From the NCBI GenBank assembly GCA_030386875.1, contig CM059577.1:22207038-22271037 (forward strand): a stretch of 64,000 nucleotides of DNA, given 5' to 3'. Every line of letters starts with the position of its first letter. Position 1 is the stretch's first letter. This document shows, piece after piece, positions 11,201 to 23,200 of the stretch. Under the pieces are notes generated by a model. The model was not told the origin of the DNA and made no database searches. It was given only the letters and a program-made list of their open reading frames with translations. The stretch comes from Morinoia aosen. Lineage: Eukaryota; Arthropoda; Malacostraca; Amphipoda; Talitridae. Both the position numbers and the translations under genes were made by a program.

Positions 11201-14200
11201 GGGGATTTACAATACGTGTGTATTTTTTGCGTCTTCCGTTGGGGTTCCGTATTATTGTGTGGGTGTATATAGTGCGTGTGTTGCGATGTTTATTGTGAAT
11301 AATCGTTCGTTGTGTGTATCATATGTTGTGCATGTGTTAATAAAAGGATACAGCAACTGTATCTATGAAAAACGGAGCTCCTTGGGGGAAAAAGCGAAGT
11401 CTCGAGCCAAAAGTCAGGGAAATGTTCCTTCTGTTGGAATAGCATAGTTGTTTTATTATGATCCATCTGTTTTTGGTTCATTACTGCCATTTTTCTGCAC
11501 TTCTTGCTTTCTTCTTCATCTTCTTGCATGCTTCATGAACTGATTTCTACCTTGCTGTTTCTAAACGCAGAGTGTGAAGACACACCTTGTACATAGATTC
11601 TACTATTTCTTCAATTCCATGCTAAATGGTGATCTCTTCCTATCATTTCCATAGCACTTATTTGAGGTTAAGAATGCTGAAGGGGGCCGTCTACTCTCAA
11701 AAATTCGAAAAACATAAGTTTTCTGTTTTTCAACTAATGATTTACTAAATTATCTTCTGAATTGATAGATGCATTTTGCTTGCATGTACGTTCATCGGTT
11801 CATCTCCTAGACGGGAGAGAAGGCACTAACTTGCGCGGCCGCAGCGCGGGTCAGTCGCAGGGTGACCCCACCTTCCCCCTTACAACGACTCGGTTTTGAG
11901 AGTTCGCACATGGGAATTAGCAGGACAGCTTACTTATGGCCTTCTTCGAAATGCTTTCGTACTCAAACCAAACATTTTAATACTCAGTGCACGAATTATA
12001 ATGATGTAACTGAGTGTTCTGACTACACCTGCTGGGAGTCATCAGCTAATTCGGGCCGTCGTAAAAACCTCTACTGATCGTCGTTTGAAAGGTTATTCCT
12101 TCCACTGCTTTTAAAGTACAGAAACGGCAGATATATCATTCAATGGGACTTAAAAAGCGCTAAAAAGGGATGCACGTGTTTTTTTTAAAAGTGGCATAGT
12201 TGGAAAATAATCTGAGAAATAAGAGGGGAAAAAAGTAAAAATTTCTGGGAAAAAAATCCTACATTCAACGAATAAAAATATAAAAAAATCCATTCATGAA
12301 TTTTTAGTTAATGCATTTTTCTATCTAAAGAATGTGGCCGGTTCTGTAATTTCAAAATGGAAGGAGTAGAACTTTCTCAAATTCACAGTTTTTCATTTTC
12401 TCCCACAAAAATCGATATTTTAAGAAAAATACCAAAAACACTTTGAACAAAAAAGAGTCGTAACATAATTTCACACCTATGGTGAAAATTTCAGAAAAAT
12501 CCGTCGGAAAATGTTTTTTTTTGAGTAAACGGTCTGCTTAAAGTCAAGGTATAATCTAATCTAGTCTTCTGGCAGGTCTTCATTAAACATAGTATTTCAG
12601 GCAGAGTTTCACTTAGCTTCATTGTACCTCTGGCGGGTTTCATTAAGCTGTATTGTATCTCTGGCAAGTCTTCACTTAGTTTCATTGTACCTCTGGCACG
12701 TCTTCACTAGGCTGCATTGGACCTCTGGTAGGTTTTCACAGCGCTGCATTGTACCTCCGGTGGGTCTTCACTAAGCTGGATTGAATCTCTGGTTGGTTTT
12801 CACTAAGCTGCATTGTATCTCTGGCAAGTCTTCACTAAGTTTCATAGCACCTTAGACAGTCCTTCTCTAAGTTACATTGTACCTCTGGCAGGTCTTTACT
12901 AAGTTGCATTGTACCTCTGGCAGGTCTTCAATAAGTAATGTTGTGCCTCTTGCAGGTCTTCACTAAGCTTCATTGTGCCTCTGGCAGCTCCTCACTAAGT
13001 TATGTTGTACCTCTGGCAGGTCTTCACTAAGCTACATCCTACCTCTGGCAGGTCTTCATTAAGCTACATCGTACCTGTGACTATATTAATCTTAAAAATT
13101 TCAATGAATCGATGAGAACAACCTGCAATGACTTTTCACTATTTCTTGGAACTGTAGGTCACTTTATCCAAAAATAGATGAAATATCTTGTACTCTAACT
13201 GAGCTAAACTGTAATTTTGAGGTTCTTAGCTTTACCGATAGTTGGCTAAATGACTCAATAGAAGACATGATTCAAATGCAAAACTTTTATAGCCATCATT
13301 CACTACGTAATAATAATAAACGTGACAGAGGAATTTTCTTTGTGGCGTAATTTAGGTTTGATAATGCATGTGAATGCAAAATATAGCTCCGAGGATCATT
13401 GTAAGTGCAGCTATGAATCGTGGACATATTGAAACTATTTCTAGAACTAAAGAAAAATGGTAAACGAATTATACTTGAAACTGTGTATCGGCCTCCAACA
13501 GCGAATACTCCTGAATAAGCTTCATGGTATTATATCTCAGTTTAATGTCTCTTTACAATGACATAATAATCTCGGTGACTTCATCTACGATCTTCTAAAA
13601 TTTGAGAGCTGTGAACAAATTTAGAATTTCATAAATGTTTTCCAGTCTAAATCCTTGCTTCCTATCATCACGAAGCCAACACGTGTTTCAACAGAATCTG
13701 CTACGCTGCTTGATAATATTTTCATGGTAAATCCTACCGATTCTCTTACCTGAATAATAACTTCCGACTTATCTGACCATTTCCTGGTGTTCCTCACAAA
13801 GAAAAATGTCTGTGGTACTTGTACGAACCAACAGGCTGATATTTACTCATTTTGTTGTGTTAATGAATACAATGTGGGAAAAATGCGAACTGTTCTAGAA
13901 GAACTAATGCCATCATTGGACATCTATCAACAGGAAAATAATGTGGTTAACATTGATGAAGCAATATTAAATTTAACTGAAATTTTAACGACCGCATACC
14001 TATACTCATTCGCGCAATTTACACAAAAAAATGGTCAAAAGCCCTGGATTACTGAAGACATCGTGATCAATATAAAGGATTGTCAAACGTTCTTAGCCGT
14101 ACTCTACGACGGACGAGTATCTAAAGAAATGTGTAACAGATTCAGGAATCATGTGACAAATCAAATTCGAACACCGAAAAAACTACTTTACACGCAATTT

Positions 14201-17200
14201 ACTCAATACAAAACTAATATTAAAAAAACTTGGCGCCTTCTTTATTCATTCTTTAAACCGAATAATAATGCTACGAAAACAATTGAGACCATTGTTCAAA
14301 TTAATGTGAAATGTCACGATAAAAAAGATATTGCAACAGTGTGTAACAACTTTTTTGTAAAGATAGGGAAAAATATAGCTGATAGTATTTCTAGTGAACC
14401 TACTGACCACCTGCAATACATGGACTACGTCCGTGAACACAACTTTTTTTTCGCGCCAACTAATCATCCCGATCTATATGTGTGCATAAAGAACTTAGAA
14501 AATAAATCAAATAGATTAAAGACGTTCTCGGCTAAAGTTCTTAAGGTTATAGCTGATATAATAGCACCATGCTTATCTAATATTAATAACCAGTCACTTT
14601 TCCAGGGTATTTTCCCGAACTCGCTCAAAATTGCCAGAGTGACCCCTATTTTTGAAAATGGTGATGAAACTTGAATGAAAAATCATAGACTTGTCTCTCT
14701 ACTATCAATTATTAACAAAATATTCGAGAAAATTGTGTACAAAAGTATATTCTTATTTTGAACAAATATCTTTTCTCTACGATAAACAAAACGGTTTTCG
14801 TTCTAAAAAATCGATAACACTTTATCGATTTAAAAAAATCGATAACACGGTTTTCATTCTAACAATCGATAAAATTAAATCATTTACAATACCCTTACTC
14901 GAATATAGATGATGAAAAACTTGTTTTTTCTGTGTTTCTTGACTTCCGAAGAGCATTCGATTGCGTGGACAAGAACATTTATTATCGAAACTACACTGCT
15001 ATGGCATGAGAGGAGTTGGACATGATTGGTTCAAATCATGCTGAACAAATCGGAAGCAATATGTTGGCATTGACAAAGTACAATCGGAACTACAGGCAAT
15101 CAGACTTGGAGTACCACAAGGGTTGGTTCTTGGGCCTCTCCTCTTTTTAATCTTTGTCAACGACATAGTTGAATCTACTTCATTTTTCAAATTCATACTT
15201 TTTGCCGACGACAGCACGCTCTCTACGGCTCTCCTAAATGAAAATCCAATTTTAATTGCTAAGAGCTTAATTAAATGATGAGCTACAAAAGGTTTCAATG
15301 TGGCTTAAAACTAATAAAACATTCCTGAATATCGATGAGACAAAATACATTATATTCTCAAACAAGATAAATGTGTCTCATCCACCCATTAAAATTTGTG
15401 ATGGTGAAATTGAAGAAACCAACTCATGTAAGTTCCTGGGCATTATGTTAGATAAACATCTGACATTCAAAGGCCATATCGCACAAATCAGTACTAAATT
15501 ATCAAAATCCGTTGGAATCCCTCATTAAGTAAAAAATATACTGCCTGAAGATGCCTTAAAAATACTTTATCGAACGATCATTTCACCCTATCTACAATGC
15601 GGGATAGAAGCTTGGCACTGAACTGATAAAAATAAAACCAATTTGCACTTTGGGCTGCAAAAAAAACCATAAGAACGGTAAAGAAATTAGAATACAATAC
15701 TCACACAAATAACTCATTCAGAAGTTCAAAAATACTCAAAGCTTTGAATTTCTACAAGCTCTCCGTACTTAATTTCCTGTATAAAACACTGACTGATGAT
15801 GGCAATAGAGAGCTCAAACAATTATCAACTGCACAAACTGGCCATAATGATCATTTAACCCAACATAGAAGTAGCTTCATACTTCCTTATTATTGGAATG
15901 CGATCCCTGCTGAGGTCCGTGGAAAAAGTTTTTACAAAGCTTTCAAAACGAATTTTGAATTTCTCTTCCCATCGATATATTAACCGCATAAGGTAATCAA
16001 GTCGCATTTTTTTCTGATGTATGGTTTACCTTGATAAGGCTATTTGCTATGATTAATGACATAGACCTAAAGTCTGCTACTAATCGTTTTCTTGAATATA
16101 CTGCTCCTATCTAGCCCATATTAATTATTTTCCAAGAACTAGGGATCGAATCACGAAAAAAATAATTTATTGATCAGTCTAGTATGCTCTTAGGTCAAGT
16201 AAGTTATGTTAGTCATAATTGTACAATTTAAAATAGCGTTGGTTATAGGATGCCCTGAAAGTCGCTCAACTTATTCGGGCCCACAAGTATCTAAACTCAA
16301 ATATGTCCATTGTACTAGACTTGAGATACAATCTATTGCTGTATCGCTTGTGGTAAATCAGTTGTTTACCTCCGTCAGGTCGCACCCGTACGCCTTCGAG
16401 GTGTGCGGGAGGCGGGGGGAGGCCCTGCTGTACCTCAGCGGGGGCAGCGAGACGGAGAGCCAGAGGTGGATGGGGGCCATGCGGGAGCTGCTCTGGCCCC
16501 CCCTGCACCTGCCACACATCAATGCAGGTGTGGTGCACGTCACTGCAGGTGTGGTGCGCGTCACTGCAGGTGTGGTGCGCGGTACTGCAGGTGTGGTGCA
16601 CATCACTGGAAGTGTGTGGATGTGGTGCACATCCCCACAATGGCTTTTAAAATTAGAGAAGTCTTGACTGCATGCTCTCCGCAGTAGGTGGCGTCACACC
16701 AGTGCCTCACACTCCACTATTTAGCTCTAAAAATTTCTTTGCATCCATTATTCACCAGATGTCTGCTGAGGATCAGCAGTGGATGACTGTAGCGCAAATT
16801 TGATACAAATTTACAGTATTATTGTCATACAAACGAAAATACTATATTTTTCCACCACTCTCGACTGTGTAAAGACAACAATGTTTTAACTACTAATAAA
16901 ACCATTAAAAAACGAATTACTTAAAAAAAATAGTGAAGAATAGCTGATTGCTTTCCAAAAAAGTTAGACGTAGGCAGTTTTGGCAACGTATAAGCGTTGA
17001 GTGTTCCCCTCTGCTTCGCTAGCCCCTCAGCAACAAAAAGGAAGATAAACAAGTATTTCTAAAAAGATGGTACACAAAACGTAGTTAGTTTTTAAAATGC
17101 CTTAATACAAAAATCCTTAATTGGAATATAATCAGCATGAGTGTCGTAATACCCATGTAAACAGTCGAAACAAATGATTGAGAGAAAGGCATGGTAAAAT

Positions 17201-20200
17201 GCATTCGCTTTGTGGCGAAATTCAGGTTTGATAATGCATGTGAATGCAAGTTGAAAAAATACCAGAGGCGACGCATTGTTCAAAACACTCCTATTAGTGT
17301 GCACTTACTTTGAAATACAAGTCTAGGAAAGATCGATATCAGCAATTAATATCGAAAAAAATAAAGTGGGTTGATTTATAAACTGCTGCGTCTGAGACTG
17401 TGAGGCCGATATTCGGAAACTATCCTTTCGTTCCTACGCTTCAACTAGTAAGCAAAACATAAAATATTTCACCTCAACGCAATGTTAGGATGTTTCCTAA
17501 GCTGATAATGCTGGCTCAAAAGAGTTCACCGCGGATATTCGGCGTTTGGCGTTGGTGATATCAGGAAATAATGTCGACAGTGTTTATAGGTAATTTACAT
17601 TCACAACTGAAGGGTCGGAAGGGCATTTATTCAAAATATCTTTTCGAGCGAACACAATAAAATAGAGAACGAATTCTACTGCCTCGAAGAACACGCTTTA
17701 AATGACACAACAAACTGATTTCTGATATGAGTGCTTCACAATAATATAAGGAAATGACGTGTTAGGTAACGGGAACCGTTGATAATTGTTTAAAAATAGA
17801 ACAAATGTATGTAGCTAGATTGGCAGTTTTGCAATAACTGCTGAGCCTAGGTACACGTACCGAAATGCTATCGTACAAGCAATCACATCGCCTACGTACA
17901 CTGTAAAATTATAGCGTAATGTAGTAATATGTATTGAATTGTAAGGTAACAAGTAAAAGAAATTCGTAACTACTTCTACAGTTTGTACTGCAGCACAAAA
18001 TTATTGTTGAGAGGCAAAATAACGTGCTATTTTGACCTTAAATTATCTCTTTTTTTGAGGTATTTGGATACTCTGTGACAGTTTGTTCCACAGTAGGGCG
18101 CCTGAAATTGACAGAGCCTTCTGCCCAATGTCAGATGAACGATAGTCGACTAGGACATTGTGTCTCCAATTCGGTTTTTGGTTGGTTACAGTTGGAGGAT
18201 GGAATCGTATATCAGCATTACGTTGAGAGAGATATAAAGAGGAAAATACGAGTACGTATTGGGCTTTGATAGTTAGAAACCATTCTTGAATAGGAGTCTA
18301 GGAGAGCAGAGTTTAGTTAGATGAGGGGTTGTGCGATCATTCCTTTAGAATTTTACCTTTGCGCACCACCTTAGCTACAAACTTCATACATTTTTGTTAC
18401 TCTCTTTGAAGATATTGAGGTACATATGTTTCCCATACCAGGCTTCAATAGTCAATACGCGATAACACTAAAGACTGAATCGCTAACCTCCAGCGCACCC
18501 CCACAACCCCCACTTCCCAATAACCTCCTGCCCCATAACCCCTTGCCCGCAGCACACCCGCAGAACTGGCCGGTGAGCGCCATCTCGGTAGGGGAGGAGG
18601 ACGGCGAGTGGGCGGCGCTGGGGGGCCTATACGGCCGCCTGGCTGTGTGTCGGGCCAACCTCGTCATCAAGGACGTGCACAACGGTGGGTGGGCCCGTCC
18701 CTCTGTGGGGCCCGTACTCCCGGTGGGGCCCGTCCATTCACTAGGGCCCGTCCCCTCGGTTGGGCTCGTCCCCTCGCTGGGACCCGTTCCCTCAGTGGGG
18801 CCAATATTCTCAGTGGGGCCATCATTAGTCAGTGGGGCCATCAGTCAGTAGGGCCATCATTAGTCAGTGGGGCCATCACTAGTCAGTGGAGCCATCATTA
18901 GTCAGAGGGGCCATCATTATTCAGTGGGGCCATCATTAGTCAGAGGGGCCATCATTATTCAGTGGGGCCATCATTAGTCAGTGGGGCCATCATTAGTCAG
19001 TGGGGCCATCATTAGTCAGTGGGGCCATCATTAGTGAGTGGGGCCATCATTATTATAGTCAGTGGGGCCATCATTAGTCAGTGGGGCCATCATTAGTGAG
19101 TGGGGCCATCATTAGTGAGTGGGGCCATCATTAGTCAGTGGGGCCATCATTAGTCAGTGGGGCCATCATTAGTCAGTGGGGCCATCATTAGTCAGTGGGG
19201 CCATCATTAGTCAGTGGGGCCAACATTAGTCAGTGGGGCCATCATTAGTCAGTGGGGCCATCATTAGTCAGTGGGGCCATCATTAGTCAGTGGGGCCATC
19301 ATTAGTGAGTGGGGCCATCATTAGTGAGTGGGGCCATCATTAGTCAGTGGGGCCATCATTAGTCAGTGGGGTCATCATTAGTCAGTGGGGCCATCATTAG
19401 TCAGTGGGGCCATCATTAGTCAGTAGGGCCATCATTAGTCAGTGGGGCCATCATTAGTCAGTAGGGCTATCATTAGTCAGTGGGGCCATCATTAGTCAGT
19501 TGGGCCATCAGTAGTCAGTAGGGCTATCATTAGTCAGTAGGGCTATCATTAGTCAGTAGGGCTATCATTAGTCAGTTGGGCCATCATTAGTCAGTTGGGC
19601 CATCATTAGTCAGTTGGGCCATCATTAGTCAGTAGGGCCATCATTAGTTAGTGCAACCATCATCAGTCAGTGGGGCCATTAGAGAGTGGGGCCATCAGTC
19701 AGTGGGGCCATCAGTCAGTGGGGCCATCAGTCAGTGGGGCCATCAGTCAGTGGGGCCATCAGTCAGTGGGGCCATCAGTCAGTGGGGCCATCAGTCAGCG
19801 GGGCCATCAGTGAGTGGGGCCATCAGTCAGTGGGGCAATCAGTCAGCGGGGCCATCAGTCAGTGGGGCCATCAGTCAGTGGGGCCATCAGTGAGTGGGGC
19901 CATCAGTCAGTGGGGCCATCAGTCAGCGGGGCCATCATTCAGCGGGGCCATAAGTGAGTGGGACCATCAGTGAGTGGGGCCATCAGTCAGCGGGGCCATC
20001 AGTCAGTGGGGCCATCAGTCAGTGGGGCCATCAGTGAGTGGGGCCATCAGTCAGTGGGGCCATCAGTCAGCGGGGCCATCAGTCAGCGGGGCCATCAGTG
20101 AGTGGGGCCATCAGTCAGTGGGGCCATCAGTCAGTGGGGCCATCAGTCAGCGGGGCCATCAGTCAGTGGGGCCATCAGTCAGTGGGGCCATCAGTCAGCG

Positions 20201-23200
20201 GGGCCATCAGTCAGTGGGGCCATCAGTCAGTGGGGCCATCAGTCAGTGGGGCCATCAGTCAGCGGGGCCATCAGTGAGTGGGGCCATCAGTGAGTGGGGC
20301 CATCAGTCAGTGGGGCCATCAGTGAGTGGGGCCATCAGTCAGTGGGGCCATCAGTGAGTGGGGCCATCAGTGAGTGGGGCCATCAGTGAGTGGGGCCATC
20401 AGTATGATATCATTTAATTTGAAATACAACTTCTTCTGTTAAAGTTTTAATGTCTTTTCAGTATACGGATTTAGTATAAGATTGAAAACTCTTAAGACTT
20501 CAAGTTATTTAGGTTAAAATTGTGGAGTGTTTCTTTGATATCGCTTTGCTAATTTGAAAGTATAAAGTCGTAAAATATTTATTGATAGGAATAACGATGT
20601 AACATGCCCATTTCAAATGATGCATAATAATCATATTCCTTAAGCCAGAATTATTTTTTATTTGTAAAAATCAATTATTTTTGGATCAGTTGACACGAAT
20701 GCAGCATTAGGTGACACGAATGTAGCATCAGGTGACACGAATGTAGCAGTTGGTGACACGAATGCAGCATTAGGTGACAAGAATGTAGCATCAGGTGACA
20801 CGAATGTAGCATCAGGTGACAAGAATGTAGCATCAGGTGACACGAATGTAGCATCAGGTGACACGAATGCAGCATCAGGTGACACGAATTTAGCATCAGG
20901 TGACAAGAATGTAGCATCAGGTGACACGAATGTAGCATCAGGTGACACGAATGCAGCATTAGGTGACACGAATGTAGCATCAGGTGACACGAATGTAGCA
21001 TCAGGTGACACGAATGTAGCAGTTGGTGACACGAATGCAGCATTAGGTGACAAGAATGTAGCATCAGGTGACACGAATGTAGCATCAGGTGACAAGAATG
21101 TAGCATCAGGTGACACGAATGTAGCATCAGGTGACACGAATGTAGCATCAGGTGACACGAATGTAGCAGTTGGTGACACGAATGCAGCATTAGGTGACAA
21201 GAAGGTAGCATCAGGTGACACGAATGCAGCATTAGGTGACAAGAATGTAGCATCAGGTGACACGAATGTAGCATCAGGTGACACGAATGCAGCATTAGGT
21301 GACAAGAATGTAGCATCAGGTGACACGAATGTAGCAGTAGGTGACACGAATGCAGCATTAGGTGACACGAATGTAGCATCAGGTGACCCGAATGTAGCAT
21401 CAGGTGACACGAATGTAGCATCAGGTGACACGAATGTAGCAGTTGGTGACACGAATGTAACATTAGGTGACACGAATGTAGCATCAGGTGACACGAATGT
21501 AGCATCAGGTGACACGAATGTAGCAGTTGGTGACACGAATGCAGCATTAGGTGACACGAATGTAGCATCAGGTGACAAGAATGTAGCATTAGGTGACACG
21601 AATGTAGCATCAGATGACACGAATGTAGCATCAGTTGACACGAATGTAGCATCAGGTGACAAGAATGTAGCATTAGGTGACACGAATGTAGCATCAGATG
21701 ACACGAATGTAGCATCAGTTGACACGAATGTAGCATCAGGTGACAGGAATGTAGCATCAGGTGACACGAATGTAGCATCAGGTGGCACGAATGTAGCATC
21801 AGTTGACACGAATGTAGCATCAGGTGACACGAATGTAGCATCAGGTGACACGGATGTAGGTGACACGAATGTAGCATCGGGTGACACGAATGTAGCATCA
21901 GGTGACAGGAATGTAGCATCAGGTGACACGAATGTAGCATCAGGTGACAGGAATGTAGCATCAGGTGACACGAATGTAGCATCAGGTGGCACGAATGTAC
22001 CATCAGTTGACACGTATGTAGCATTAGGTGACACGAATGTAGCATCAGGTGACACGAATGTAGCATCAGGTGACACGTATGTAACATCAGGTGACACGGA
22101 TGTAGCATCAGTTGACATGAATGTTGCATCATTTGACACAGTGTAGCATCAGGTGGTACAGTGTGGCATCAGGTTACACGAATGTAGCATCAGTTGACAC
22201 GAATGTAGCATCAGGTGACACGTATGTAGCATCAGGTGACATGGATGTAGCATCAGGTGACACGAATGTAGCATCAGGCGACACAGTGTAGCATCAGGTG
22301 GCACAGTGTAGCATCAGCGACACAGTGTAGCATCAGGTGGCACAGTGTAGCATCAGGTGGCACAGTGTAGCATCAGGTGACACAGTGTAGCATCAGGTGA
22401 CACGAATGTAGCATTAGGAAACAAGTATGTATCATCAGGTGACATGGATGTAGCATCAGGTGACACGAATGTAGCATCAGGTGACTCGAATGTAGCCTCA
22501 GGTGACACGAATGTAGCATCAGGTGACACGAATGTAGCATCAGGTGGCACGAATGTAGCATCAGGTGACACGAATGTAGCATTAGGTGACACGAATGAAG
22601 CATCAGGTGACACGAATGTAGCATCAGGTGACACGTATGTAGCAGCAGGTGACACGGATGTAGCATCAGTTGATATGAATGTAGCATCAGGTGACACATT
22701 GTAGCATCAGGTGACACAGTGTAGCATCAGATGACACGAATGTAGCATCAGGTGACACGAATTTAGCATCAGGTAACACGGATGTAACATTAGGTGATAC
22801 GAATATAGCATCAGGTGACACGAATGTAGCATTAGGTGACACGAATGTAGCATCAGGTTACACGAATGTAGCATCAGATGACACGGATGTAGCATTAGGT
22901 GACACGAATGTAGCATTAGGTGACACGAATGTAGCATCAGGTGACACGAATGTAGCATCAGGTGACACGGATGTAGCATCAGGTGACACGAATGTAGCAT
23001 CAGGTGGCACGAATGTAGAATCAGGTGACACGGATGTAGCATCAGTTGACACGGATGAAGCATTAGGTGACACGAATGTAGCATCAGGTGACACGAATGT
23101 AGCATCAGGTGACACGAATGTAGAATCAGGTGACACGAATGTAGCATCAGGCGACACAGTGTAGCATCAGGTGACACAGTGTAGCATTCAGGTGACACAG

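Larger units (their letters stand above)
13085..16000 (+). mobile_element. Decayed non-LTR retrotransposon (APE endonuclease + RT, Jockey/CR1-like)
   Basis: Several frames together spell an ORF2 protein. Endonuclease pieces include [10 protein letters not shown] (~13,227), TVYRPPT (~13,480) and [10 protein letters not shown] (~13,767). RT pieces include [16 protein letters not shown] (~14,685), [11 protein letters not shown] (~15,135) and the catalytic FADD (15,201-15,212). A thumb-like segment, [18 protein letters not shown], lies near 15,425. Numerous stops and frameshifts make it dead. The element lies in intron 3 of gene 1, in the same orientation, and directly follows a 32-bp array. Exact ends and target duplication are not seen. 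The family is assigned by motif order only. Confidence 0.8.

Noticed and set aside
18553-18570. Alternative exon 5 acceptor at 18,563
   Set aside because: It would start the exon at AACTGG and shift phase relative to exon 4; the acceptor at 18,552 keeps the frame.
20658-22139. 493-codon minus-strand frame made of ATFVSPD repeats
   Set aside because: It exists only because the unit is 21 bp; a second long frame overlaps it, it has no non-repeat domain, and it ends when the unit becomes 20 bp.
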